In this document: one piece after another, positions 8,341 through 17,462 of the stretch
Layout: each line of letters starts with the position of its first letter
Position numbering within the stretch: the first letter of the stretch is position 1
NCBI RefSeq assembly: GCF_965222285.1
Contig: NZ_OZ244942.1
Location: forward strand, 1,116,001-1,180,000
Source: Tepidicaulis sp002389665
GTDB lineage: Bacteria; Pseudomonadota; Alphaproteobacteria; Parvibaculales; Parvibaculaceae
DNA length: 64,000 nt
Direction: 5' to 3'
Program-made: the position numbers and the translations under genes
Notes under the pieces: model-generated
Told to the model about the DNA's origin: nothing
The model's input: the letters and a program-made list of their open reading frames with translations, nothing else
Databases searched by the model: none

Positions 8341-9471
8341 ATGGATTTTTCGTTTAGCGAGGAACAGACCCTGCTCCGGAATACGGTGCAGAGCTTCCTG
8401 CAGGACAAATACGACTTCGACACCCGCCGTAAGATCGTCGCCAGCGACGAAGGCTTCCGCCGGGACTATTGGCAGCAATTCGCCGAGCTCGGCCTGCTTG
8501 CCGCGCCGTTCTCCGAGGAGATGGGCGGTCTGGGCGGCGGCGCCATCGACACCATGATCATCATGGAAGAGTTCGGCCGCCATCTCGTCGTCGAGCCGTT
8601 CCTTGAAACCGTGGTGCTTGCCGGCGGTTTCCTGCGTGAAGGCGGCTCGCCCGCTCAGCAGGAAGAGCTGATCCCCGGCATCATCGGCGGTGAGAACATC
8701 TGGGCATTCGCTTATGCCGAGCCGCAGGGCCGCTACAATCTCGCCGATCTGAAGACGACGGCGAAGAAGGACGGCGACGACTTCGTGCTCAATGGGTACA
8801 AATGCGTCGTGCTGGCAGCCCCCTGGGCCGACAAGCTGGTCGTGACGGCCCGCACCTCCGGCGGTCAGCGCGACCGTGACGGCGTTACCGTCTTCATCGT
8901 GGACAAGGGCGCTGATGGGGTTTCCACCCGCGACTATCCGACGGTCGATGGCCGCCGCGCATCGGAAATCACCTTCGAGAACGTCAAGGTGGGCGCCGAT
9001 GCCGTGATCGGCGAAGTCGACAAGGGCCTGGCGCTCGTCGAAAAAGTTACCGACCAGGCCATCGCCGCGCTCAGCGCCGAAGCCATTGGCGGCATGAAAG
9101 AGCTGAACGAAGCCACCGTCGAATATTGTAAGACGCGTAAGCAGTTCGGTGTGCCGATCGGCAAGTTCCAGGTGCTGCAGCACCGCATGGTGGACATGTT
9201 CATGGCCTATGAGCAGTCCGTTTCCATGACTTACATGGTGAACCTGAAGGTCGAGGAAGAAGAAGCCGAGCGCAAGAAAGCGGCTTCCGGCGCCAAAGTG
9301 CAGATCGGCAAGGCCGGCCGTTTCGTCGGCCAGCAGGCCGTGCAGCTTCACGGCGGCATGGGCATGACCGACGAGCTGAGCGTCGGCCATTACTTCAAGC
9401 GCCTGACCATGATCGACACGCAGTTCGGCAATGTCGACCATCACCTGAAGCGTTATTCCAGCGCCGCCTAA
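8341..9471 (+). CDS. Acyl-CoA dehydrogenase, PimD-like small subunit
   Basis: 376 residues. It has the N-terminal FSFSEEQTLLRNTVQSFL helix, a shortened middle domain (FAYAEPQGRYNLADLKTTA, KCVVLAAPWADKLVV) and the C-terminal EYCKTRKQFGVPIGKFQVLQ and QLHGGMGMTDELSVGHYFKR blocks. The TEPxAGSD consensus is altered to AEPQGRYN, as expected for the small partner of heteromeric dehydrogenases. It follows the large-subunit gene and ends at a strong terminator. GGGAAGG stands ahead of the ATG. Substrate unknown. Confidence 0.86.
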   Translation: MDFSFSEEQTLLRNTVQSFLQDKYDFDTRRKIVASDEGFRRDYWQQFAELGLLAAPFSEEMGGLGGGAIDTMIIMEEFGRHLVVEPFLETVVLAGGFLREGGSPAQQEELIPGIIGGENIWAFAYAEPQGRYNLADLKTTAKKDGDDFVLNGYKCVVLAAPWADKLVVTARTSGGQRDRDGVTVFIVDKGADGVSTRDYPTVDGRRASEITFENVKVGADAVIGEVDKGLALVEKVTDQAIAALSAEAIGGMKELNEATVEYCKTRKQFGVPIGKFQVLQHRMVDMFMAYEQSVSMTYMVNLKVEEEEAERKKAASGAKVQIGKAGRFVGQQAVQLHGGMGMTDELSVGHYFKRLTMIDTQFGNVDHHLKRYSSAA

Positions 9472-9494
9472 GCGTGCCGCAATGATCTATCGGA

Positions 9495-9523
9495 AAGGCC
9501 GCCTCCGGGCGGCCTTTTCTTTT
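9495..9523 (+). terminator. Intrinsic terminator after the dehydrogenase pair
   Basis: AAGGCCGCC pairs perfectly with GGCGGCCTT around TCCG and runs into TTTTCTTTT. It closes the 6978-9471 transcript. Confidence 0.9.
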
Positions 9524-9606
9524 GCGTTAAAGGGGACGTGCTTTCTTGCCCTTGGCGTATCCCCGCCGCTATAAGCAGGGCACCCGCGTTATTGGAGGAT
9601 GATCCC

Positions 9607-9801
9607 ATGCGTCTGTTGCTGGCTCTGCTTTTGCCCTGGCTGCAATTCTTCACCATCGGCCGTCCCTTTGCCGGGATCATCTGCCTCATTCTGCAGCTGA
9701 CGCTGATTGGCTGGATTCCCGCAGCGATCTGGTCTGTCTATGCGCTGAGCCAGTACAACACGGATAAGAAGATTAGGGACGCGCTGGACGGGCGCTCCTG
9801 A
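9607..9801 (+). CDS. YqaE/Pmp3-like small membrane protein
   Basis: 64 residues with two hydrophobic helices joined by a short loop (LPWLQFFTIGRPFAG, then LILQLTLIGWIPAAIWSVYA). The GWIPAAIWSVYAL ending matches YqaE/Pmp3 proteins, small inner-membrane proteins linked to membrane potential and stress tolerance. GGAGG at 9594-9598 selects the ATG at 9607. It stands alone between a terminator and the convergent histidine kinase gene, whose stop lies 4 bases away. Confidence 0.7.
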   Translation: MRLLLALLLPWLQFFTIGRPFAGIICLILQLTLIGWIPAAIWSVYALSQYNTDKKIRDALDGRS

Positions 9802-9805
9802 AGGA

Positions 9806-11368
9806 TCAGACGGCGAGGCGGGATTGCCCGTCTTCGAGCGTGCCCCGGTCTTTGATCGTACCGTTGACGGGGCTGTGCTTATCGATCGTGCGGTCCGCCG
9901 GGAAAATCGCCTCCGCCCGTGTACCCTCGCCAAGCCGGCTTGTCAGGCGGAACTCGCCGCCATGCTCTTCCACAAGGCCTTTGACGATGGCAAGACCGAG
10001 CCCGGTGCCTGAGCCCGGGTTCTTTTTACCGGCGGCCCCTTGCGCGAATGACTGAATGACATGCTCGATCTCATCCTCGGCAATGCCGGGGCCTTCGTCA
10101 TGCACGCCGATCACCAGGCTGCCGTCGTCAAGCCGCCTTGCCACCATGTAAACCGAGCGGCCATGAGGCGAGAATTTCACGGCATTGGTCAAAAGGTTGA
10201 GCCAGGTCTGCCGGATGGCGCGCCCGTCGGCTTTTAGAAGCGGCAGGGGCGTCTCGAAATCCTCGACGATATGGACATCGTGCACGGCAGCGCGCAGATC
10301 CACGAGCTTGCGGCAATCGCGCGCCACGGATTCGATCTCCAGAAGCTCTTCGGAAAAATCCATCCGCCCCGCCTCGATGCGGGAGAGATCGAGAATGTCG
10401 TTGATGAGACCTAAGAGGTGCTGTCCGCTTGAATTGATGTCGTGGGAATATTGCTTGTAATTGTCATGGGCGTGCTTGCCGAAAAGCTCAGAATGCATGA
10501 CTTCGGAAAAACCGATAATCGCATTAAGCGGTGTTCTGAGCTCATGGCTCATATTGGCAAGGAAGAGCGTCTTGGCGCGGCTTGCGTCTTCCGCTTTGCG
10601 CCGGGCAAGGTCCAGCGCCTTTTTCTCCCGCGAGAGCGCGTCGATCAAACCCTTGCGTTCATCGGCGAGATAGAAAGAGCGCTGCAGGAAGTCGTTGACG
10701 AAAGCGCACATGCGCGAGAGGAGCGCGGTAAAGAGCAAAAAGACCACGGCCCCCATCCAATTGACCGGCTGATCTGTCCATAAAAGCCTGAGGATCGTGG
10801 CGCCGCAGATCGGCGCGACGGTCGTATAGAAGGCGGGATGATAAGAGCAGCTGAAAATGGCAAGCGGGGCGGTGGAGGACGTCAGCGCGGCGATGATGAG
10901 CGCGTTATTGAGAAAGTTCCCGTCCACCCAGAAAATGAAGGCGAAGCTTGCCCAGGTAAGAGAGACGGTCATGCTGGCGGTTGCGAGCACATAGTGCCAT
11001 TGCCGTTCCCATTCGTCCGAGAAATCGGTTCGGCGCGCAAGCTCTGCCAGAAACTTTCTGACCGTCAGATGATTGGCCATCATCACGACCATCATGGTGG
11101 CCCACCATAGCGCGGCGTACCAGGGGTTCACCCATTCGATGGCGAAGGACGCGGCGAAAAAGGCAAGGGTGGGCGGGGCGAAATAGAAAGCGCGCGATTG
11201 CAGTTCGGCGAAGACTCTGAGCTGCTCGGCGCGGATGCGGGCGCCGCCTGCGGCAGATTTATTGCCGGCGCCTGGTGTGCCGATGGCGACGGTGTGCGCA
11301 ACGGTGGAGATATCGGTCGTGGCCGATTTGGGCAGCAATGCCGAAATCAGAACCTTGAACCGGCCCAT
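9806..11368 (-). CDS. Membrane sensor histidine kinase
   Basis: 520 residues. The N-terminal half has about five or six hydrophobic helices (roughly 62-220) without a large periplasmic loop, then a coiled-coil linker (about 235-265). The H-box LANMSHELRTPLNAIIGF puts the phospho-accepting histidine at 275. The N-box LNLLTNAVKF, G1 DEGPGIAEDE and G2 GSGTGLGLAIVKGL follow. The architecture resembles PleC/DivJ-type kinases. The ATG at 11366-11368 is preferred because GGGAGGGGG precedes it; the longer open frame upstream is unlikely to be translated. No response regulator gene is adjacent, so it is an orphan. Confidence 0.88.
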   Translation of the reverse strand: MGRFKVLISALLPKSATTDISTVAHTVAIGTPGAGNKSAAGGARIRAEQLRVFAELQSRAFYFAPPTLAFFAASFAIEWVNPWYAALWWATMMVVMMANHLTVRKFLAELARRTDFSDEWERQWHYVLATASMTVSLTWASFAFIFWVDGNFLNNALIIAALTSSTAPLAIFSCSYHPAFYTTVAPICGATILRLLWTDQPVNWMGAVVFLLFTALLSRMCAFVNDFLQRSFYLADERKGLIDALSREKKALDLARRKAEDASRAKTLFLANMSHELRTPLNAIIGFSEVMHSELFGKHAHDNYKQYSHDINSSGQHLLGLINDILDLSRIEAGRMDFSEELLEIESVARDCRKLVDLRAAVHDVHIVEDFETPLPLLKADGRAIRQTWLNLLTNAVKFSPHGRSVYMVARRLDDGSLVIGVHDEGPGIAEDEIEHVIQSFAQGAAGKKNPGSGTGLGLAIVKGLVEEHGGEFRLTSRLGEGTRAEAIFPADRTIDKHSPVNGTIKDRGTLEDGQSRLAV

Positions 11369-11607
11369 CGGTAAACCCCCTCCCTGTTGCGGAATGGCTC
11401 CTTGGCGGAGCTGCGTTGTGCGGGCGCCAGCCTCCGCGAAAGTTCTTAACAAGCGCTTGGAGATTCAGATTAAAATTTATGAAAATTGACGCAGCGTTGC
11501 CGGGCGGCTGGGGATAACTTGGCAAAATGGCGCGTTTTCAAAGATTTACTTGAGCTCCCCCCGGCGGTGTATAAGGACGGTAACCAAAGAAAATTCAGGG
11601 AGGATTT

Positions 11608-12420
11608 ATGTCCGGCATTTCAGACGCGCTGCTTTTCGAGAAGAACGGCCCCATCGTCACGCTCACCATCAACCGGCCGGATATGCGCAATCCGCTGGGC
11701 GAGCCGGAGGACGCGGACAATTTCACCGAGGCGGCAAACCGCATCAACGAAGACCGGGATGTGCGCTGTGTAATCCTGACGGGCGCGGGTTCCGCCTTTT
11801 CCGCCGGCGGCAACATCAAGGCGATGCGCGAGAAGTCGGACGCCTTCGAAGGGCCGCAAATCGCCATCGCCGACAAGACTTACCGGCACCGCATTCACCG
11901 CATCGTGCGCGCCGTCTGGGGCCTGGAAGTGCCGGTGATCGCCGCCGTCAACGGCCCGGCCATCGGTCTTGGCAATGATGTCGCCTGCATGTGCGACACG
12001 CGCATTGCTTCCGACAGCGCGAAATTCGGTGTGACCTTCCTGAAGATCGGCCTCGTGCCCGGCGATGGCGGGGCCTGGCTCCTGCCCAAGATCATCGGCA
12101 TGGCCCGCGCCGCCGAGCTTTTCTATACCGGTGACGTGGTGGACGCGCAGACGGCGCAGGACTGGGGCCTCGTCTCCCGCGTCGTGCCCCATGACGATCT
12201 GATGGGCGAAGCGCAGAAGCTTGCTGCCAAGATCTGCAATCAGCCGCCGGACGTGCTGCGCATGACCAAGCGGCTGATGCGGGCGGGCATTACCGGCACG
12301 TTCGACACGGTGATGGATATGTCCGCCTCCATGCAGGCGCTGGCCCACGGGACGGAAGACCATATGGAGGCGCTCGACGCCTTCTTCGAGAAGCGTAAAC
12401 CGGAGTTCAAGGGGCGCTGA
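11608..12420 (+). CDS. Enoyl-CoA hydratase family protein (crotonase)
   Basis: 270 residues with the oxyanion-hole block GSAFSAGGNIKAM and the helix NGPAIGLGNDVACMCD. The first catalytic glutamate position appears to be Asp (GLGNDVA) and the second Phe, with another Asp in LVPGDGGAWLLP. Hydratase activity is therefore not guaranteed and an isomerase or hydrolase role is possible. GGGAGG lies upstream. It heads a co-directional group with the genes at 12604 and 12960, which share a terminator at 14190. Confidence 0.86.
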   Translation: MSGISDALLFEKNGPIVTLTINRPDMRNPLGEPEDADNFTEAANRINEDRDVRCVILTGAGSAFSAGGNIKAMREKSDAFEGPQIAIADKTYRHRIHRIVRAVWGLEVPVIAAVNGPAIGLGNDVACMCDTRIASDSAKFGVTFLKIGLVPGDGGAWLLPKIIGMARAAELFYTGDVVDAQTAQDWGLVSRVVPHDDLMGEAQKLAAKICNQPPDVLRMTKRLMRAGITGTFDTVMDMSASMQALAHGTEDHMEALDAFFEKRKPEFKGR

Positions 12421-12603
12421 GGGCTGACCGTATTCGTCCAGCGGCTTGTCAAAAACGAACAACGAGGTAGGGCGGCGGATTGCCGCTATCTCCTTTGCTT
12501 ATTTGGCAAATCGGACGGCAGGAAGCATTTGCCGCCGGGGCATCAACGCTCTAAATTGCCCCCCAACGAGATTCCATAATCAAATAACAGGTGAGGGACA
12601 GTC

Positions 12604-12900
12604 ATGGGTGTGATCGGTGTCGTCGCGACGATGAAAGTGCAGGCCGGCAAGGAAGCTGAATTCGAGAAGGTCTTCAAGGACCTGCAGTCCAAGGTGAAGG
12701 CCAATGAGCCCGGCTGCCTGCAATACGATCTGTGCAAATCGAAATCCAATCCGCAGACCTTCGTGATCATGGAACAGTATGAAAGCCAGGCGGCGCTGGA
12801 TGCCCATGGCAAGTCCGAGTATTTCCAGGCGGCCTTTCCCGCGCTCGGCGCGGTGCTCGACGGGGCGCCCGGCCTTGAATTTCTCGACCGGATCGACTGA
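12604..12900 (+). CDS. Antibiotic biosynthesis monooxygenase (ABM)-fold protein
   Basis: 98 residues, a complete dimeric alpha+beta barrel domain. The segments MKVQAGKEAEFEKVFKDL, EPGCLQYDLCKSK and FVIMEQYESQAALDAH are typical. Members include cofactor-free quinol monooxygenases and many proteins of unknown role. It sits between a crotonase and an acyl-CoA dehydrogenase gene, with gaps of 183 and 59 bases, so it may clean up a by-product of acyl-CoA degradation. That is inference. Confidence 0.8.
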   Translation: MGVIGVVATMKVQAGKEAEFEKVFKDLQSKVKANEPGCLQYDLCKSKSNPQTFVIMEQYESQAALDAHGKSEYFQAAFPALGAVLDGAPGLEFLDRID

Positions 12901-12959
12901 GGCGGCTCTTTAAAGGCGCCCGCTGCGGCACGGTCATATTTTAAAATTGGGAGACAGGT

Positions 12960-14168
12960 ATGGACCTGACATTCAGCCCCGAAGATGAAGCCTTCCGCAA
13001 AGAAGTGCAGGCTTTCATCGCCGAGAATTTCACCGACGATCTGCGCGACAAGGTCAAGCGCACGAAGAACGGTTATCTCGATAAGGAAGACCACCTGAAA
13101 TGGCAGAAGGCGCTTCATAAGAAGGGCTGGGCCGCGCCGAACTGGCCGGTGGAATTCGGCGGGCCGGGCTTCACCCCCACGCAGAAATATATTTTCTCCG
13201 TGGAAATGGGCAAAGCCGATGTGCCGCACACGATCCCCTTCGGCATCACCATGTGCGCGCCGGTGATCATGAAATACGGCTCCCAGGAGCAGAAGGATTA
13301 CTTCCTGCCGAAGATCCTGGCGACCGATATCTGGTTCTGCCAGGGCTATTCCGAGCCGGGTGCCGGCTCCGACCTTGCCTCGCTGCAGTGCAAGGCCGAG
13401 AACAAGGGTGATCATTACCTCGTCAACGGCACCAAGATCTGGACCTCCGTTGCCCAGCATGCCGACTGGATTTTCTGCCTCGTGCGGACCTCCAATGAAG
13501 GCAAGCCCCAGGAAGGTATTTCCTTCCTGCTCATCGACATGAAGACGCCGGGTATCACGGTGGAGCCGATCGTCTGCCTCGACGGCACGCCCGCGCCGCA
13601 CCAGGAAGTGAACCAGGTGTTCTTCGACGATGTGAAGGTGCCGATCGAAAACCGCATCGGGGAAGAGAACAAGGGCTGGACCTACGCGAAATATCTGCTC
13701 GAATTCGAACGGGGCAACGCCTATTCGCCCGGCCTCTACCACGCACTGGCCGAGATCAAGGAAATTGCCGCCGAACAGGAAATGGACGGCAAGCCGCTGA
13801 TCGAAGACCCGGAATTCGCCGCCAAGATCGCCGATTATGAAGCGCAGATCAAAGCGATGGAATTCACCGAGCTGCGCATCTTCTCGGCTCTGTCGGCGGG
13901 CAAGAATGTGGGCCCGGAATCCTCGCTGCTGAAATGCCGCGGCACCGAGCTGCAGCAGCGCGGTACGGAACTGAAGCTGGAAGCGACGGGCATCTATGTG
14001 AACCCGTTCGTCGAAGACGCGCTTCTCAACACGAACGAGCCCGATATCGGCCCGGACTATGCCAAGACCGTCGCGCCTTATTACTTCTCCGTCCGCAAGA
14101 CCTCGATCTTTGCCGGTTCGAACGAAGTTCAGCGCAACATCATGGCGAAAGCCGTGCTCGGCCTTTAA
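12960..14168 (+). CDS. Acyl-CoA dehydrogenase (variant active site)
   Basis: 402 residues, close in sequence to the dehydrogenase at 6978 (FSPEDEAFRKEVQAFIAE, CQGYSEPGAGSDLASLQ, IWTSVAQHADWIF). The catalytic-glutamate block reads SIFAGSNEVQRN, so the usual YEGT glutamate is absent. A partner dehydrogenase would normally be expected but no small subunit lies beside it, unlike the 6978/8341 pair. It could use the 8341 product or a residue elsewhere in the fold. GGGAGACAGGT precedes the ATG. Confidence 0.86.
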   Translation: MDLTFSPEDEAFRKEVQAFIAENFTDDLRDKVKRTKNGYLDKEDHLKWQKALHKKGWAAPNWPVEFGGPGFTPTQKYIFSVEMGKADVPHTIPFGITMCAPVIMKYGSQEQKDYFLPKILATDIWFCQGYSEPGAGSDLASLQCKAENKGDHYLVNGTKIWTSVAQHADWIFCLVRTSNEGKPQEGISFLLIDMKTPGITVEPIVCLDGTPAPHQEVNQVFFDDVKVPIENRIGEENKGWTYAKYLLEFERGNAYSPGLYHALAEIKEIAAEQEMDGKPLIEDPEFAAKIADYEAQIKAMEFTELRIFSALSAGKNVGPESSLLKCRGTELQQRGTELKLEATGIYVNPFVEDALLNTNEPDIGPDYAKTVAPYYFSVRKTSIFAGSNEVQRNIMAKAVLGL

Positions 14169-14189
14169 GGTCTGGCTGCATGAATTTGG

Positions 14190-14221
14190 AAAAGGCGGTG
14201 CTTTGGCGCCGCCTTTTCTTT
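14190..14221 (+). terminator. Intrinsic terminator after the 11608-14168 group
   Basis: AAAAGGCGG pairs with CCGCCTTTT, with partial pairing continuing inside the loop, followed by TTTTCTTTT. It sits just before the convergent transporter gene. Confidence 0.85.
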
Positions 14222-14231
14222 TGGGCAGTGC

Positions 14232-16112
14232 TTAGCGGTGTTCCGCCCGCTTGCCATAGGCCTGCGTGATGCGGTCGAAGACGATGGCAAGAAGGACGAT
14301 GGCAAGGCCCGCCACAAGCCCGCGCCCCACATCGAGGCGTTGAATGCCGAGCAGCACTTCCTCGCCCAGCCCGCGCGCGCCGATCATCGAGGCGATGACC
14401 ACCATGGAAAGCGCCATCATGATCGTCTGGTTGATCCCCGCCATGATATTGGGCAAGGCAAGCGGCAGTTCGATATCCCACAGCCGCTGCCAGCGCGTCG
14501 CGCCAAGATCGGCGGCGACTTCGGTAAAACGGTCTTCGACGAGCCGCAGCCCCAGCTCCGTCAGGCGGATCAGCGGCGGCGTCGCATAGATCAGCGTGGC
14601 AAAGAGCGCGGGCACTTTGCCGAGACCGAACAGCATGAGCGCGGGAATGAGATAGACGAAACTCGGCAATGTCTGCATTGCATCGAGAAGCGGGCGGGCA
14701 ATGGCGCGGGCGCGCTGCGAGCGGGCAAGGCCGATGCCCGCCGGAAGGCCGATGAGTATGGCGAAGAACACGGAAACGGCGGTCAGCGCCAGGGTCTGCA
14801 TCGCAAGGTCCCAAAGCCCGAGCATGCCGACGAGGAAAAAGAGCCCGGCGAAAAGCGGCGGCGCTGCCCAGTGGCGCACCGCGTGATAGCCTGTTGCTGC
14901 GGCGAGCAGCAGCACCAGCCACCAGGGAAGCGCTTTCAGTGCCGTTTCGACGGCGAGAATGATGGCAAGAAGGCCGGTGCTCACCGCCTCGAAGAAGCCG
15001 CCATAGTTGCGTACCAGCGCGCGGGTGGCGGCATTGATGGGCTCATCGAGTGAGAGTTCCAGAAATTCGGGAAAACTGCTTTCCGGCGCGTGCGTCTTGC
15101 CTTCGATGCGGGCGGCGATGTCGGGCGTTACCCAGGCTTTCCAGATTTCCGGATGGCGCTCCAGAAAATGGCGGGCGGCATCGCGGGCACGCGCGCCGGG
15201 ATTGGCGCGCAGATAGGCAAGCGCTTCACTGGTGAGCGCATTGCTTGTCCCATAAGCCGTCAGGAATTCCGCGATACGGGGCGCCGCCTTGGCAAAATCC
15301 GCATTCGCGCCGACAACCACTTCGACGGTGGGATAAGCGGTGGGCGGATTGTTGGCCGGATCATCGGCAAAGGCGCGCCATTTCGCGGGCTCGTAAGGCG
15401 GCTCTTCAAGGCGCATGAGATCGAACGCGCCAAGCACCCAGGTCGGCCCCCAATAATAAGCAACGACGGGCTCGCCCCGCTCGTAGGCTCCGGCAATGGC
15501 GGCGGCAAGCGCTGCGCCGGTGCCGGGACGAAAATTCGTGAAATCGTCCTCAAGGCCGTAGGCGCGCAGCTTGGCGGTGTTGAGGACCTCGCAGCTCCAG
15601 CCGAGAATGCAATTGTAAAAGCGTCCCTTGCTAGGTTCTTCCGGATCGCGGAAGAGGGTTTTGTAGCGGGCAAGATCGCGCACATGGGAAAGGCCGGGCG
15701 CGGCAGCCTCAATGCCGCGTGCCGCATCTCCTTCCACGAGATAGCGCGGCACATACCAGCCTTGCACGGCATCGGGAAAATTCGTGCCGAGCGAGACGAC
15801 ATCGCCCCGCGCCAAAGCTTCGTTCCAGGGTTCGGTGACATTGTCGAGCCAGACTTCCATAAGGATGTCGATATCGCCGCGCCCGAGCCCCGTTAAAAGC
15901 GGCAGGGAGGAGCCGGGCAGCACGTCTGTCCGGCAGCCATAGCCTTCTTCCAGGATGATGCGCGCGGTTTCTGTGTGAAAGGCGTTGGAATCCCAGTCGA
16001 GCCCGCCAAACATGATGGGCCGCTCCATCGGGCAGTTTTCCGCCCGGGCGGCGGAAGCGCCAAAGACAAGCGCGGCAAAGAGCACGAGGAAGAGGGCGGG
16101 CAAACGGGTCAA
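14232..16112 (-). CDS. Fused glycine-betaine-type binding protein and ABC permease (ProX-ProW fusion)
   Basis: 626 residues. A cleavable signal peptide (residues 1-24, ending SAARA) leads into an OpuAC-type substrate-binding domain (WDSNAFHTETARIILEEGYG, VAYYWGPTWVLGAFD) to about residue 330. A ProW-type permease with several helices follows (LPAGIGLARSQRARAIARPL, DAMQTLPSFVYLIPALMLFG) with the EAA loop AADLGATRWQRLWDIELP that contacts the ATPase. The family imports quaternary amines such as betaine or choline. The start is TTG at 16110-16112: a stop lies just upstream and no in-frame ATG precedes the signal peptide. No ATPase gene lies nearby. Confidence 0.85.
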   Translation of the reverse strand: MTRLPALFLVLFAALVFGASAARAENCPMERPIMFGGLDWDSNAFHTETARIILEEGYGCRTDVLPGSSLPLLTGLGRGDIDILMEVWLDNVTEPWNEALARGDVVSLGTNFPDAVQGWYVPRYLVEGDAARGIEAAAPGLSHVRDLARYKTLFRDPEEPSKGRFYNCILGWSCEVLNTAKLRAYGLEDDFTNFRPGTGAALAAAIAGAYERGEPVVAYYWGPTWVLGAFDLMRLEEPPYEPAKWRAFADDPANNPPTAYPTVEVVVGANADFAKAAPRIAEFLTAYGTSNALTSEALAYLRANPGARARDAARHFLERHPEIWKAWVTPDIAARIEGKTHAPESSFPEFLELSLDEPINAATRALVRNYGGFFEAVSTGLLAIILAVETALKALPWWLVLLLAAATGYHAVRHWAAPPLFAGLFFLVGMLGLWDLAMQTLALTAVSVFFAILIGLPAGIGLARSQRARAIARPLLDAMQTLPSFVYLIPALMLFGLGKVPALFATLIYATPPLIRLTELGLRLVEDRFTEVAADLGATRWQRLWDIELPLALPNIMAGINQTIMMALSMVVIASMIGARGLGEEVLLGIQRLDVGRGLVAGLAIVLLAIVFDRITQAYGKRAEHR

Positions 16113-16167
16113 GGGCGTCTTCTCATCTTAAGGAAGCTCATCATAAGCGCATGGCGCCCCAAAACAA

Positions 16168-16191
16168 AAAGGGAGCCCGAAGGCTCCCTTT
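16168..16191 (-). terminator. Terminator after the SDR gene
   Basis: AAAGGGAGCC pairs perfectly with GGCTCCCTTT around a 4-base loop. On the minus strand it is followed by a long T-rich run, so it ends the gene at 16214-17119. Confidence 0.88.
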
Positions 16192-16213
16192 CAAACGCTC
16201 TATCAAGAAGGCG

Positions 16214-17119
16214 TTACTTCTTGCCGGCGGCATATTCGAAGAATTTGCCGGTCTGTTCGCCGCCCATGAAATAGGGCTTGGCGGTGGACAGGTCGGAGAT
16301 CTTTTCCCAGTTCTCGGCAATCTTTTCGGCAACATCGTCGCCCTGGCCGAAGAACATGCCTTCCGTTTCCACGATGCGGGCGCGGGCGAAATGGCCGGCA
16401 CCGGCGCAGATGATTTCACCCGTCGGCGCATCTTCGGAGGTCAGGAACATGACGGCCGGCGAAACGCTGTCCGGCGTGAACATCTGTTCGGCTTCCGGCG
16501 GCATCAGGTCCGAGGTCATGCGCGTATAGGCAACCGGGGCCAGCGCATTGGCGCGGATATTGTCTTTCTGGCCTTCCAGCTTCAGCGTGTTGATGAACCC
16601 GACAACGCCGAGCTTGGCTGCGCCGTAGTTGGTCTGGCCGAAATTGCCGTAAAGACCGGAAGAGGAGGAGGTGACGACGATGCGCCCGTAGCCCTGTTCC
16701 TTCATGATCGGCCAAACGGCTTTGGTCGGCTTCACGGAGCCGAGCAGGTGCACGTCGAGAACCAGGCTGAAATCTTTCAGGTCCATCTTCGCGAAGCTCT
16801 TGTCGCGCAGAATGCCCGCATTGTTGACGAGAATGTCGATGCGGCCGAACGCGTCCATGGTCTGCTTGATCATGTTTTCGACGCCTGCGTCGTCCGTCAC
16901 GGACGAGCCGTTGGCGATGGCTTCACCGCCGGCAGCCTTGATTTCGGCAACGACCTTTTCGGCCGCTTCCGAATTGCCGCCCGTGCCGTCCACAGAACCG
17001 CCCAGGTCGTTCACGACAACCTTGGCGCCGCGGCGGGCGAATTCCAATGCGTGGCAACGGCCGAGGCCCCCGCCGGCGCCGGTGACGATGGCAACTTTGC
17101 CGTCGTAACGAATGCTCAT
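16214..17119 (-). CDS. SDR-family 3-hydroxyacyl-CoA dehydrogenase-like protein
   Basis: 301 residues. The NAD(P) loop VTGAGGGLGRCHALEFARRG, the NNAG block (ILVNNAGILRD), and the catalytic Ser and YxxxK in SSSSGLYGNFGQTNYGAAK are all present. The extended loop DLGGSVDGTGGNSEAAEKVV after the second strand is characteristic of the dehydrogenase domain of multifunctional enzyme 2 (17-beta-HSD4), so the likely reaction is oxidation of a (3R)-hydroxyacyl-CoA. The ATG at 17117-17119 has GGAGAC upstream. It is monocistronic, ending at the terminator at 16168. Confidence 0.87.
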   Translation of the reverse strand: MSIRYDGKVAIVTGAGGGLGRCHALEFARRGAKVVVNDLGGSVDGTGGNSEAAEKVVAEIKAAGGEAIANGSSVTDDAGVENMIKQTMDAFGRIDILVNNAGILRDKSFAKMDLKDFSLVLDVHLLGSVKPTKAVWPIMKEQGYGRIVVTSSSSGLYGNFGQTNYGAAKLGVVGFINTLKLEGQKDNIRANALAPVAYTRMTSDLMPPEAEQMFTPDSVSPAVMFLTSEDAPTGEIICAGAGHFARARIVETEGMFFGQGDDVAEKIAENWEKISDLSTAKPYFMGGEQTGKFFEYAAGKK

Positions 17120-17462
17120 ATTGACGTCTCCTTGAACATTATTTTTGGCGTTGGGCCTTTCCGCACCTTCCCAGAGGCAAGGTGCTGCAAGACCGCCCCG
17201 CCGCGCCTTTGAAGGGGCGCAGAAGCGGAATTGGGCCCCTTTGTGCACGATGGGCGGGGAGGGGTCAAGCGGCTCGCAAGGCGCCGGGCAAAGGCCGGTT
17301 TTCTCCCGGAAAAGGCGGATTTTCCGCGGTTCGCCCTCACGCAAAAGTGGCGATTCCCTGATTGCCTGGCGGTCTTTGGCCTCTATGATGGCGGCGTTTT
17401 GACCGGGTAGAGCAGAACCAAAGCAGCGGCCGAAACGGGGGTCACAAAGAGGGGATAGGGGA
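17120..17462. other. 343-base divergent intergenic region
   Basis: No coding frame or RNA gene was recognised. It must hold the promoters for the SDR gene (leftward) and the nucleoside transporter (rightward). Several short GC-rich stems are visible but none with a T-tract. Confidence 0.5.
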
